A stretch of 64,000 nt of DNA from Rotaria sordida (GCA_905250125.1 CAJNOL010000190.1:1-64000); one strand, 5' to 3'. Positions 1 through 11,378 are shown, numbered from the stretch's first letter. A program made the numbers and translations. The notes: generated by a model from the letters alone, not told the origin.

Positions 1-718
1 AGTGAATCAGACAGATGAGTCACCCGACGAATGTCTGGACATCAAAAAAAATTGTCCTGGCAAACCCTTTCTGTAAACACTTGATTTCTATTGGCTACTG
101 CTCAACCAATAGGATTTAGAGATGAATAGAGAGAAGATTTCAACTCTTCACCTTGATTTACCCTAAGAAACTCGTTTTTCCTATAACTTGATTTCTATCG
201 GTTACTGTTCAACCAATGGGATTTCGAGGCGAATGGAACATAGATTCGAGTTCTCCATTCTAGAAAACGTCGAACTATCATCTCTGTGATGGGAACGATA
301 GAGCTCGAATTGTGGATCACATAGAGCGTGGACAAAACCAGAACCGAATTCCGATTAATTATCTTTGCAATAGGCGAGTTAGCTTTCTTGTTTCTTTATG
401 TTTTATATCCGATTTTGTAGCTCGTGAAATTCTCTATCGAATGGTATATAATAGTTGTGGTTTTATTTGACTATTCAAGGAAAAGTTTTTTATGAAAACA
501 GAGAAGGGTCTATCTTCTCATAGGGAAAAATGACTATTTTTGCAATAACTCAGCAATGGTTCGGCCAATCATTCTCATCTTCGAACTCGACCGAGATATA
601 GTTAAGACTAAACTGTGTAGAAAATTTCATCGCGATCGGACTCTCCTTTCAAAAGTTATCGTGTTAACGGCCGGACACACTGACCGATTCTAGAGTGTAC
701 TCACTTTTTGAGTACACA
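1..718. repeat. Dispersed repeat, possible transposon remnant
   Basis: No gene is visible. A 38-bp segment at 80-117 (CTTGATTTCTATTGG...) recurs as a diverged direct copy at 187-224. The last ~75 bp, from about 646 and including CGGCCGGACACACTGACCG, recur almost exactly at 11302-11378, right after the assembly gap. This is therefore a dispersed family whose end lies near GAGTACACAAAA. No terminal inverted repeat was recognised for the whole unit. Confidence 0.6.
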
Positions 719-1236
719 AAAATGAGATGCTTTGATTTGGCTCAAACTTGTTCGTACACCTAACGAATGGGGCAAAATAGATTGACCACTCAGTATTTTC
801 TCTGTAACTTTTTTTTGTTCAACAAAAAGACAATTGTTTTAATGGAAAGATTCGTCATGAAATTCTCTACAAACTGGTCTATTTTACTTTAACAAGTTAC
901 CCTCCATCATACCTTAAAATGAACTGGATTTGCTAAGAAATAACAGATGAGAAGAGATTAGAAAAAAGTTAAAAATAGTTGTTTTCTGAAAGTAGTGACC
1001 ATCTTAACAAGCAAATTTAATTTCATTTTAAGGTAAAATAAAGGTTATTTAATCAAAGTGAAATAGACTAGTTTGTAGAGAATTTCATGACGAATCTTTC
1101 CATTAAAACAATCATGGCTTCTTGTTGAAAGAAAAAAAACAGTCACAGAGAAAATACATGAGAGGTCAATCTATTTTGCCCCATTCGTTAGGTGTACGAA
1201 CAAATTGGAGCCAAATCAAAGCAACTCATTTTCACT
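719..1236. mobile_element. Foldback (MITE-like) element with ~200-bp inverted arms
   Basis: The stretch 719-921 reappears as an imperfect reverse complement at 1023-1236. Shared blocks include CCTAACGAATGGGGCAAAAT, GGAAAGATTCGTCATGAAAT and CTACAAACTRGTCTATTT. The arms enclose ~100 bp of unrelated AT-rich sequence. No coding capacity is visible. Arms this long with no gene point to a non-autonomous foldback element; the superfamily cannot be named. Confidence 0.75.
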
Positions 1237-1452
1237 ACTTTTACTCCAGCACAACAAATCCAGGACTTAGAGAGCTGACACTTTCAGGTCAAAATCTATG
1301 ACAATACAACATCCTGTTGGCGAAAATCACATCTCTATACCTTGAACTCAGCATGAGATATTAAAGAAACAAGATCATTTGTCAGGTATACGAACAATTT
1401 TTGAGCACCTGTGTAGGTCGTGACGACCTAGGGCAAAACCATAGTACAAAAC

Positions 1453-1996
1453 TTGAGGATCTAAGGATACCCCTATAGTAGGGTACTTGACGACCTAAAG
1501 GTATCCTAATAGTGAAGCACTTGAGAACCTAAGCGTACTCCTATAGTATAGGACTTGAAGGCCTAAGGATACTCCAATAGTATAGCGCTTGAGGAATTAA
1601 GGATACACCTATAGTATAGCGCTTGAGGACCTAAGGGTACACCTATAGTATAGCTGTTGAGGACCTAAAGCTACTCCTATATTATAGCAGTTGAAGATCT
1701 AAGGGTACCCCTATAGTATAGCAGTTGAGGACCTAAAGATACCCCAATAATATAGTAATTGAGGACTTAAGGTTACCCCTATAGTATAGTAGTTGAGGAC
1801 CTGAAGGTATCCCTATAGTATAGCAGTTGAGGACCTAAGGGTACCCCAATAGTATAGCAGTTGAGGACCTGAGGGTATCCCTATAGTATAGCAGTTGAGG
1901 ACCTAAGGGTACCCCAATAATATAGGACTTGAGGACTTAAGGGTACCTCAATAGTATAGCACTTGAGAACCTAAGGGTACCCTTGTAGTATGGCAT
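1453..1996 (+). repeat. 34-bp minisatellite, about 16 copies
   Basis: Tandem array of a 34-bp unit with consensus TTGAGGACCTAAGGGTACCC followed by CTATAGTATAGCAG. Units differ at a few positions each (for example CTATAGTATAG versus CAATAGTATAG), and the edges are more diverged than the centre. 544 bp divided by 34 gives 16 units. The array is non-coding: CTATAG and other stops recur in the unit. Confidence 0.9.
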
Positions 1997-2004
1997 GACG
2001 CAAG

Positions 2005-2190
2005 CACTTTAACTTTAACTTTTTTTTTTAAAGTTAAAGTGTTAAAATTTTTACTTTAATTAAAGTTTAAAGTATTTTACTTTAAACTTTTAATTAAAGT
2101 TTAAATTTTGAAAAGTTTTCACTTTAATTTAAGTTTAAAGTGTTTCACTTTAATTAAAGTTAAAGTGTTTTTAAAGTTTAAAGTGCCACC
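2005..2190. repeat. Palindromic A/T-rich array of AAAGTTTAAAGTG-type words
   Basis: Short words of the type ACTTTAA / TTAAAGT alternate in both orientations, so the stretch can fold on itself in several registers. It follows the 34-bp minisatellite directly. No coding content. Confidence 0.7.
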
Positions 2191-2556
2191 CCTATCCTAG
2201 AACTGAAAGATAACTGGGAAAGAAATCAGAACATGTTGCCGCTCAGTTTGCTTATTGAATTCTATTTTGAGACCTATCATTATTAAAGATAGATATACCA
2301 AAAAATATAAAATTGGGGTATGGGTGTGTGGGTGTGGTTGTTTCTCTTTTCGAAACACACTAACACCCACATCCACACCCGAAGGTTAAAACAATGGCGT
2401 TTTATGTAATATGATAGATCGTACAGTGTGGTAATCGATGAACAACAGTAAAAGCAATTGGATGGAGGTGATGAAGGAGGAAAAAAAACATCATCAATAA
2501 TTCCTTTCGGTATTAAATATTGTAAAGAAAAAAAATTATATTTTACATCATAGCTT
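2191..2556. other. Intergenic spacer with small GT-rich inverted repeat
   Basis: No gene seen. At about 2316-2382 a GGTATGGGTGTGTGGGTGTGG stretch is followed by an approximately inverted copy (ACACTAACACCCACATCCACACCC), forming an imperfect hairpin. The rest is AT-rich. Confidence 0.5.
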
Positions 2557-2562
2557 TTTATT
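2557..2562 (-). terminator. Poly(A) signal AATAAA of the F-box gene
   Basis: TTTATT on the plus strand reads AATAAA on the gene strand, about 27 bases downstream of the stop codon of the F-box/LRR gene. Confidence 0.5.
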
Positions 2563-2588
2563 CAGATAATATCAGAACTATATTAAAG

Positions 2589-5500
2589 TTACAACAAAGG
2601 AAAATAATTATAGACATCTTTCGAATAAACGATTTGACATTCAACAATTAATCGATTCACTCTAGCACAATTACGTCGTGTTTCATCTCTTGTAAAATTT
2701 TTTGTCACGTTTTTCAACTGATAAGAAGTGATTTTTAATTCTCTTAAACGTGGTAAATGTGTTTTTGTTTCATTGAGAAAATGTTCAACATAATAAGGAT
2801 GTGCATGTTTGATGTTAAGTGAAATAAGATGCGGATATTCAATAATTGAGCACCAATCTTTATCACGAAGATGAAATTCATGACATCTCAAAAATGGTGG
2901 CTTAATATTCCAAATAGATAACTTTTGAAGACATGGAAAAGCTCGAGTAAGTCGAACGAAAAATTCATGTTTGAATTCATCTTTATCCCATAATTTCAAA
3001 TGAGTGACAGAATTAAATACAACATTTGGTATATTATTTCCGATGTGTTGAAGAAAATGAAATTTAAATGGAAGTGAAAAAATATGACATATGATTTTGC
3101 AAACGTCCAAATAATCTACTATAGAAGCCACCTGTCCATATTTCATATTGGTGAAACTTCGTTGAATATTTGAATTAAATATGCGAATATCTGTATCATC
3201 ATCAATGTCATTTTCAGAAGCGAAATAAAATGTGAATGTATGAAGTCGTGGCATATGAATAAGAATTTCATTATCAAGATGAGTACTAGAGATAAATGTT
3301 GATTCACCCAAGATATAAAGATATAAAGTTAATTCTTCAAGATGTGACATTCGACGAAGAAGAGGTAAAACTTGAATTTTATATCCTCGAATACGACGAT
3401 GACATGTTAATGAGAAACATTTTAAATTAGATAGATCAACCTGAAAAAAAAAGAGAGCAAATATTTATAAATTCATCTTTATCAGTCGAACTAAGATATA
3501 AATTCACATCAACCATTAATCAATAGATATAAGTCATTTTCAAAGTTCTATTTTTAAATGTTTGTGGTATTCTATGAAATATATGTATCCTCTAGGAAAT
3601 AATGATAATAAATTTGTATTTATTAAGTCTTTATGATGAGGTGTCCAAATGTCGAATACAAAATATTTACAAGAGAAATGTCGCAATTTCTATAATAATA
3701 CAGAATAATGATGGGGCATTTCATTGTATATTTTCTTCTCTTCATATTCACTCTCGTAGCTTCTCACCTCTTATTTTATTGCAGTTCAATTTTCTTTTCT
3801 TATTTTAATAACATTCAACATTTTGTTTTTAGTCGACGTTTTGTTTTTCGAGAATCTGTTTTGTCGATATTGACATTTTGCTAATTTCACATTTCAAAAT
3901 ATTCAATAAGATTCATTATATAGCCCTAGCCATTACAAGAATAATTATTAGTAAAAAAAAATTAATACAGTAAAACTTCTCTTAGTAGACATCTTTCCAT
4001 AGTGGACATCTCCGTAAAGTAGACACATCGTGATCCGATGGAACGATATTTCCTGGAATTGAATCTCTGCACAGTGGATACCTCCATATAGTGAACATTT
4101 TTCGATAGTCCCTGCTATCATTTTTTTTTGCTAGAAATCAATCTCTCTATAGTGAACATGATTATATAGTTCTATCATGGATACTTTTGAATATTCCCAA
4201 TAGTGTTCAAGACAGGAAGATTTTACTCTATTTGAATAACTGTTGATATTTCAAAAATAGAAATGCATAAAAAGAGAAGTAACAATCACTACTAGATAGT
4301 TATTTTATTTATAACACTCTTCAGATCCTAGAAAAAATGTCTATTCTTTGTAAAAAATCTTGCTTTTACAAAAGACCTATCGTCCCTATAGTGGGTACCT
4401 CTCTATAGTAGACACTTTTGAAAAGTCCAAAGAGTGTCCACTATAAAGAGGTTTTACTGTAGTTCTGTTAAAATAAATATGCTCATTTCAATAATAAAAG
4501 TCAATGAGGCTTAAAACAAAACTCGATTTGTTAAAATGTTTATTTTGACAACCAGGTGTTTTATTTGTTTTAACATAGATGAATTAATTCAACAAAATCA
4601 TTAGAAAATATATAAAATAGAATATTTTCTATCAGATTATTTAATGACTGCAATAGTTGATTAACTATTTTCAAATGAATAATGATTTAATTATGGAATA
4701 ATCTCGAATAACATCAAAATAATTATAATAATCTATTTTATTTATTTCTTGATAATCAAAATTAAAATATCATATTTATTATTGCCGAAATTTCATTGTT
4801 TATTACACTTCTAACTAAATTTTATTTTATGTTCAATAGTGGCATGTGAAACCTTCTTCTTTTCCTCAAAACATGTACTCCTTCTCCTCCTTTTTTGCGT
4901 TGGAATCCTCCTATTCCTCTTTTTTATCACTTAAGTTGTGAAATCAGTATCTTCAATATCTTAAACAAAAATATTTGGCGTTTCTACAATGCAGAAGATA
5001 TTTGAAATGATTGAATTTATTACTGCAGCAAAAAATGTATTTTAATTTTCAATCAATATCAATCTTTATTTCAAGTTTTTGGCAATTTAGAATAATCATC
5101 AGTATGCAATAAACATATACAAATAGAAAAAGAAGTATACATATCCCTTTGAAAAAAAGTAGACAAAAATCAACTTTTTACTACTTTTAAAGTTGTTTTT
5201 TAAACAGCAAATAGTACTTATAAGTGAATCTTTTTTATGTAATTTTCATACTTTTTTGACTAAAAAATACTATTGAGTACTATTGGAAGTGTGAAAAAGT
5301 AATAAAATTTAATTTATTTTACTATATTAATATTAACTGTAATTAATAATCTTGTAAACATTGAAAAGTATGTTCAATATTAATATAGTAAAATAAATAA
5401 AATTTTATTATTGTTTTTCACCTTTCTCAGTAAATTTTATTGCTTTTTCATACTTTCAATAGTATTTAATACTACTTTTTGGTCAAAAAATATGAAAATT

Positions 5501-7592
5501 ACATAAAAAGGTTCACTTATAAGTACTATTTGCTGTTTAAAAACAACTTTTAAAAATACTAAAAAGTTGTTTTTGCCTCCTTTTTTTTCACATGGGATAT
5601 ATATATATATATATATTAGAAGTTTTAATAAGTAGCATCAAAAGATAATATAATTACAATGTGCTAGAAGGAGCAAAAAAAAGCAAAAGAAACGACGAAC
5701 AACATTATACAATAATCATACAACATTTTTCGCTTTTTTTTTCCTGTGTTGTTCCTTCTAGCAAATTATAATTACATAATTTTTTTTTGTGTAACATATC
5801 AAGAAGTTCTTAATAAGAATTTATGAAGCAAGAAAAAAAATACAATAAATGAATAATGTAATAGAGTTATTTCAAGTTGTACAAAATGATCTATTCATTA
5901 TATTTTTTCACTTTTCTCTTTTATTGAAAAAATTCAATTTTCTCAGTATATCTTTATGTAAAATGCGATTTTTTAACAGCGTAATCTTCATAATTCAGCA
6001 ACCATAGGAGCTAGAGAGCTAAATTTTTGTGTGGCAGTAGGACACTCAAAGACCAGTAATATGTAAAAAAAATCGTCTGAATCGGTTCATCAAAACGAAA
6101 ATTATTGACAAAATACAACTAAAAATTCAACCCTAGCAAAAAGTAGCAATTCAGTCATATGAATATTTTTTTTTATATTCATATATGGTCATGTTCTGAC
6201 GATTACAATGAGAAATTGTTGAAAACTCAAGTCAAAGGAAAACTTTTCTTGAAAATTAAAATACATTTTTTTGTTAGAGGACTATACCCAATCATTTCAA
6301 GAAAACTATTATTAGATAATTACATTTTCGTTAAATATCTCTTCATGTAACACGATTTAATATTTCATAGTTGAAAAAAATAAATTCAGACGATATTTCT
6401 GTTAAGCGATAACTGAATCAAGATGCAAAATTATCATTCATTCATTTGTACATTGTGTAAAACCAAGGATTTATATTGTGAAAATAAACTATGGCAATCT
6501 ATCGAATGTCGTATAGACAATAAAAAAGCATCGTGATAATTTAAAATGCTACATAGAATACAATTTTCACGAGAAAACAGAAATCCTCCTATTTTTCTCC
6601 TTTTTAATGTCAGATCCTTCTAAAAATTTTCAATGACAATCCTTCTAATTCCTCCTTTTTTGGAATAGAGCGTTCACATGCCAGGTTCAATATTAAATAC
6701 TAATTAGAAAACTATAATAACACAGAACATAAACTCACTCTGTTGTAAGATGTTAATATCAGATCGCTAATAATATCAACTTGAACGATGAGTGTAGTTA
6801 ATTGTTTGAGACGACCATCAAGTAAAGCATGAACATCATTAAAATCACATACATTGATGCATAATTTAGTAAGTGTCGAAGAAGAACAAGTCATTGATGG
6901 TAAAAAATATAATGACAAAGGTGAATAATCATTGATAGATGATGACACAATACTCAAATGCTTTAGATTTTCAAAGAAAACAAAGATAATTGCATAAACA
7001 TTCTTTGTATATTCTTTTGGTGTTATTTCAATATTGTTTTCATTACTGACAAGAACAAGATCTGTAATTTGTTGTTTAAAATTATGTCCAAAGAGAGAAT
7101 CATCTAAACAAAATACATAGATATAGTTAAGTATGTGTATCTCAATATATTTCTATGTCAAAGACCAGTAAACATGAATAATTTACCCATGAAATAACGT
7201 GAAACGATTGCTTTGTTGAAATTAAAAATTTTGATTCCAGTAAGATTAGGATAGTTAGCAACACGAAGAATACGTTCCATGGAAACAGATTCAAGAATGA
7301 GAAATTTAACATTTATATAAATTCTTGATAATATTGAATTACAAAATCGATCGAGTATTGAAGCAGAAATTGAAGAAATCTCATCAGTTGATTGTGATAT
7401 AGAAACAAAATTCAGGACGTTAGTGAAGATTTGTTGTTGTGCTATAATTTCAAGTCGTTGATTGTTGATACCCAAAAAAGAATAAAGAACATCAACATTG
7501 GCAAGTTTTCTCAAAATGAGAAATAATATTTCATTGGGTAGATCAAGAAGATGAACATTATGTTGATTCATATTGAAATATGGTTGTAACAC
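2589..7592 (-). CDS. F-box/LRR-type protein (bdelloid expanded family)
   Basis: Three exons: 7592-7187, 7103-6739 and 3440-2589. Junction phases are 1 and 0, and the total is 1623 nt, or 540 aa. An F-box-like motif lies near the N-terminus (about residues 14-55: LLDLPNEILFLILRKL). It is followed by irregular leucine-rich segments (NLKHLSIVSSS, MPRLHTFTFYF, CLQKLSIWNI, LPRLRELKIT) of the kind seen in the large bdelloid family of F-box-like proteins. Such proteins usually serve as substrate adaptors of SCF ubiquitin ligases; that role is inferred. The start is the first Met of the open frame; Met8 (MNQHNV) is an alternative. The first intron is 83 bp, but the second is 3298 bp and filled with transposon-like DNA. 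Both splice sites of that intron are good (GTGAGT, and TTTTTTTCAG). Confidence 0.75.
3968..4459. mobile_element. Non-autonomous pogo/Tigger-like element with TA duplication
   Basis: The element starts CAGTAAAACTTCTCTTAGTA and ends in the reverse complement of CAGTAAAACCTCTTTATAGT. It is flanked on both sides by TA (3966-3967 and 4460-4461). It is 492 bp long, has no ORF, and holds many internal copies of the word TATAGTGGACA. TIRs of the CAGTAAAACCTCT type with a TA target are characteristic of pogo/Tigger members of Tc1/mariner. It sits in the last intron of the F-box gene. Confidence 0.8.
5159..5578. mobile_element. Foldback element nested in the hAT-like insertion
   Basis: Left arm 5159-5333 and right arm 5374-5578 are reverse complements, sharing AAACAGCAAATAGTACTTAT and TTTACTATATTAATATT. 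The ~40-bp loop is unrelated. The right arm has an extra partial duplication around 5400-5450. An (AT)n run follows at about 5598-5615. Confidence 0.75.
5650..5775. mobile_element. Small palindromic element
   Basis: TATAATTACAATGTGCTAGAAGGAGCAAAA near the left end is mirrored by TGTTCCTTCTAGCAAATTATAATTACA near the right end. The core is ~60 bp. It is probably a very small MITE; the superfamily is unknown. Confidence 0.55.
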
Positions 7593-8511
7593 CTATTGTA
7601 AAACGATATATATGCTTATCTATTGATTCTTTGTTCATAAGCACTTTTATTATTGGAGAAAAAAAAGATTGACCTTTTCTATTGAATAAAGAATTATAAC
7701 ATTTGTGTGTATAGTCCTCCAATATATTCACAGACGGATATTTCTTTTTTTTTTTTTTTTCGATTTTTTATTTCTATGTTAATGTGATCGATGTAGCATT
7801 TTACATCACACATAAATAAGAAAAGATATTCATTCAGAAAAAAGGAAAACGAAAAACGATCAATTGTCAAATATTTGACTCTATTGTCTAATAATGATTG
7901 TTTTTTTAATAAATCATAAAATGCCGTGATACAATACTCTTCTGTTATTACAAGAAAAAAATTTTTTTGTAAATGTAAAAGTGGAAATCCTGGACCTAGT
8001 AAGACTTTCATGGTTCTATGTTGTACTGCATATTCAGAGAGCAATGTAAAATGTTGAAAATACTTGTTATATTATCGATGTAATAGAAAGTGATCCCATC
8101 ATAAAGTTCTTCAAAATTTAAATAAAGTTTTCACTATTATTTTAATAGAAAATTCGAGATTTTATCATTGGACTTTATAGCAAAATTCATATGGAAATTT
8201 ATGAATAATACATTCATTTTTGTGCTACTGTTAGTATATTGAAATATTGCACTATGGCACAACCTATCAAGATAGTTTTTTTTTTTTTTTTTTGAAAAGA
8301 ATCGAAAGAAGTTAGTTGAGATGGTTTATAAATAGTTAATAATTTGAAAGCATCTTTTAATTGATACCAATGTCTTTGTCGATCAATTAATCTTTTATTA
8401 TTCTAATCATCATATTCTTCTTCAAGAAAAACAACAAAAACAGTTATTTGATGTTTTCAGTTACATAGCCACGGTCAAATGGAGGAAATGTTATAGTGAC
8501 AGAACGAAAAA
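7593..8511. other. AT-rich intergenic stretch upstream of the F-box gene
   Basis: No recognisable gene. A 116-codon minus-strand frame (7694-8044) has no match I recognise and runs through a poly-T tract that translates as lysines, so it is treated as chance. The stretch includes the presumed promoter of the F-box gene, with no identifiable motif. Confidence 0.5.
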
Positions 8512-8580
8512 GATACCCTCTTCGCAGGAATTGAACTACGCACTTTCTGCTATCCGGCCAGATGTCCTAATGGTATACTG
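8512..8580 (-). pseudogene. tRNA-Arg-like relic
   Basis: On the minus strand the segment ends with a T-arm-like TAGTTCAATTCCTGCGAAGAGGGTATC followed by a TTTTT stretch (Pol III stop). Before that lies ATTAGGACATCTGGCCGGATAGCAGA, which resembles the D-arm and anticodon region of tRNA-Arg (CCG-type loop). The acceptor stem does not pair well (CAGTATACC against GGGTATC), and the anticodon stem has mismatches. It is therefore either a degenerate tRNA gene or a tRNA-derived SINE head. Confidence 0.35.
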
Positions 8581-10342
8581 TCTCTCAGAAAAAAGTCGTT
8601 TCGTTCGGCCTATCAATAGCAGATGCATTTCTCACAAGCAACGTCTATACATTAATATCGGGCAATGGAAATTTTGAAAGAATTCTGATTTATCTGAGAT
8701 CAGCATCAAATAAGAAATAAGTTAAGACTACTCTTGTTTGAGGGAATTGTTTTTTTATCCCAAATAATCATCAAGGAAAAGGCTGTTACCCTGGTAATGA
8801 AAAGGACTATGATGGATAATGACAGTACGTTCCTTTAACTTGTTCAGCTATAAAATACCAAATTGTTTTTACTCAAACTTTCCATATTCCAAAAGTTATT
8901 TTATTATTGTATATGAATATTTGCATGTTCATATAGCAGAATTTTGAAAGTTTTTCATCATACATTAAGAGTATTTTGTTCATGTTTATAAAATGAATGC
9001 ATTTAAGTTATATCATATGATGGTAGAAATATCATAAATTGCATAACGACAGATATGTATTATGTTCTTGTGGTATAGAACAATATAAATCTCATTTAAG
9101 AAAGAAGTGCTTTAAAAAATTTCACAATTACTACATGTCGCTGACTATTTTTTTTCATATGAGAATATTATAAAAGATTACTATTGAATTTCTTAAACTA
9201 GGTTACAGTGAATCTTTAGATCAGCACATATGATTGTCAACAAAAAACGAGCCTGCTTACTTGCACTGCTTCAACTTTATTTTGAATGATATTTGATTGA
9301 ATATATAATCTAATTGGTTATTACATGTTTAAAATAATGTCAAACAAATGATGATAAAGGTCTTGAATCGAATTAGATTCTTCCAGAGTATAGACGACTG
9401 TAATTCTAAATATTTGTTCATGTTAGAATCGAAATAGTTTATCTTGGACACTAACTAATTCATAATATCCATTTGACATAATCTCTAGTAGAAAGACAAT
9501 CTGAAAATACTACTGATTAAGTAAAGTAACCTAAGAAAGAAAATTACATTAATAACACTTAGTAAATTATTATAACAAAAACACTAATATCCAAAAAAAG
9601 CTAATAATTATTTATCCAAGACAATCCAAATTAGAAAGTGTTCTAATTTAAAAAATCTATTATTAAGACTCATTCTGACATTATAATAGTTATCATCATC
9701 CAAATGAAATGACAAGCGTGTTATTATTATTCCAATTTTTCAAATAGAGAAACAAAGAAGTGAATAATAATTAAAATTGAACGTCTGTCTCATTGAGAGA
9801 AATGTGATTTATTTGTCATATCAATTGAAAGAATTAAATATAGAGGCCAGTACTATCTAAAAGTATTTTGCTTCAAACAGGTCTCGGAAAAATTTGCTCC
9901 AAATGAGAGATATTATGTTAGAATCAGATTAAAATTCTCTATCTTTTCATATAGTTTCATCTCATAGAATTCATTGCCCGATATTCATATACAAAGTGCA
10001 TTAGTTACTTTTAAATCTGCTATAGATAGCATGAGTCATAGGTTCTTGAAATCATACCATAAGCTAATTAGGCTAGAAGAGACACTATTCTCTTTTGCCT
10101 TAGATTGTCACATCTAACATTTTCTTTCATGATTTTCAAAAACATCTGATTCTCGAAGAATACATTCTTTAACGTCAGCTTCTTCATATAATTCTCTATG
10201 TGCTACATCAATTGTACTTTCGTTTGATTCAATTCCGCTGTCTGGTATAATCCATGACGATTTATCATGATGAGATGTTATTAATTATATCTTTTTTAAA
10301 TATATAATAAAAAAAGACTGCTGCTTGAGAAAAGTAAATGTA
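8581..10342. other. AT-rich intergenic region, no gene seen
   Basis: About 1.8 kb with no open frame of note, no clear repeats and no RNA gene that I can support. Confidence 0.5.
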
Positions 10343-10348
10343 TTTATT
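10343..10348 (-). terminator. Poly(A) signal AATAAA of the 141-aa protein gene
   Basis: AATAAA on the minus strand, 74 bases beyond the TGA stop at 10422-10424. Confidence 0.45.
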
Positions 10349-10421
10349 TTAATACAAAAATAAAAAATAGTGAATAATCTTGTTATACCAGAATCGACAT
10401 GAAATGAAAAAAAATTCAAAG

Positions 10422-10949
10422 TCAACGACCATCTGTAGTTGTTGGAGCATTTTCATTTGTTGGAAAATTTGAATGTGCTGGAGCATCTGAACCTGTTGGA
10501 ATGTATGTAGTTTTTGATTGATCCTTTTCGAAAATTGTCTCTAAAAATAATAAATAAATAAATTATAATTCATCTTCATTTTATACGTACTTAATTCAGC
10601 TTGAAGATCACATAAAATGTTAAATCCATATTTGATCGAAAGATTTAATGCATTTGCTTGATCTTCCAACTTTTCAATATTTGTATTGACTAATATTGAA
10701 TCTTCAGGTAATGGTTGTTGTTCACCTTCACGTCTTGGTTTCATATTGACCTTAAGCTTCATATAATCTATCAATAACTGTTGGTTATCCCGATATTGAT
10801 CATAATCCGTTTGTAATTGATTAATAGTTTGATTTGTCTAAAAAAAAAAAAAAGATTTAATTTCATACTTTATTGAAATTTATGTTTACTAAATTAAATA
10901 TTTCTTTGAAATTCGACGATTCATCATTTTGACTTTTTTCTTCGGACAT
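10422..10949 (-). CDS. Small coiled-coil-type protein, 141 aa, unrecognised
   Basis: Three exons, 10949-10890, 10837-10591 and 10540-10422, with 50-53-bp introns (GTAAAC...TTTTTAG and GTACGT...TTTTTAG) and closed phase (426 nt). The protein starts MSEEKSQNDESSNFKEIF. Heptad-like helices follow at about residues 21-60 (TNQTINQLQTDYDQYRDNQ) and 70-110 (NIEKLEDQANALNLSIKYG). The tail is Pro/Thr/Asn-rich and ends in TTTDGR. Length and helical character recall small subunits of trafficking complexes such as BLOC-1 or BORC, but no signature residue allows a name. The start is the first ATG in a short first exon. No signal peptide or membrane segment is visible. Confidence 0.65.
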
Positions 10950-11124
10950 TCTTTACAACTTTCACGAATATAATAACAACGAAAATGTATAACACGTGTT
11001 ACTTGTCGATAAACCTTTGGAAATAAAATTAGAATAAACATATTACCATGTCTTTATATATCTTCTTTCGTTCTGCTATTCACATTATTCTCCTGATTTT
11101 TTTCCGCGCCTATTCGAATATCGA
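10950..11124. other. Short AT-rich spacer upstream of the 141-aa protein gene
   Basis: Presumed promoter region. No recognisable motif. Confidence 0.4.
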
Positions 11125-11201
11125 ACCTTAGACCAATGTATATATTTGCCGAGAAAAATACTGACCGATCGATTATAGTAGTGTATACATTGGTCTAGGG
11201 T
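11125..11201. repeat. Short inverted repeat abutting the assembly gap
   Basis: ACCTTAGACCAATGTATA at 11125-11142 is mirrored by TATACATTGGTCTAGGGT at 11184-11201, immediately before the run of N. It may be the end of an element whose body lies in the gap. Confidence 0.5.
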
Positions 11202-11301
11202 NNNNNNNNNNNNNNNNNNNNNNNNNNNNNNNNNNNNNNNNNNNNNNNNNNNNNNNNNNNNNNNNNNNNNNNNNNNNNNNNNNNNNNNNNNNNNNNNNNN
11301 N
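11202..11301. other. Assembly gap of 100 N
   Basis: Exactly 100 unknown bases, a conventional scaffold-gap size, so the true length is unknown. Dispersed repeat lies directly on its right side. Confidence 0.95.
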
Positions 11302-11378
11302 CTTTCAAAAGTTATCGTGTAAACGGCCGGACACACTGACCGATTCTAGAGTCTAGGAACTTTTTGAGTACACAAAAA
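11302..11378 (+). repeat. Second copy of the repeat at 646-718
   Basis: CTTTCAAAAGTTATCGTGTA and the CGGCCGGACACACTGACCG block match 646-718 with a few differences. The copy is truncated on its left by the gap. Confidence 0.85.

Larger units (their letters stand above)
4839..6684. mobile_element. 1.85-kb element with 12-bp TIR and 8-bp target duplication (hAT-like)
   Basis: The left end reads GTGGCATGTGAA. The right end, reverse complemented, reads CTGGCATGTGAA (11/12 identical). It is flanked by a perfect 8-bp direct repeat, GTTCAATA, at 4831-4838 and 6685-6692. C-rich subterminal words (CTCCT) occur at both ends. No transposase is visible. Eight-bp duplications fit hAT and a few other superfamilies. 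The interior carries a nested foldback (5159-5578) and a small palindrome (5650-5775). Confidence 0.8.

Noticed and set aside
1453-1996. Regular 34-bp array as a CRISPR
   Set aside because: Units are head-to-tail with no unique spacers, and the genome is eukaryotic. It is a minisatellite.
2320-2340. TGTGGG words near 2.33 kb as telomeric repeat
   Set aside because: Only one or two imperfect units, part of a local GT-rich hairpin. Not a telomere array.
7694-8044. 116-codon minus-strand frame upstream of the F-box gene
   Set aside because: No recognisable family, passes through a poly-T tract read as lysines, and no splice link to the F-box gene. Treated as chance.
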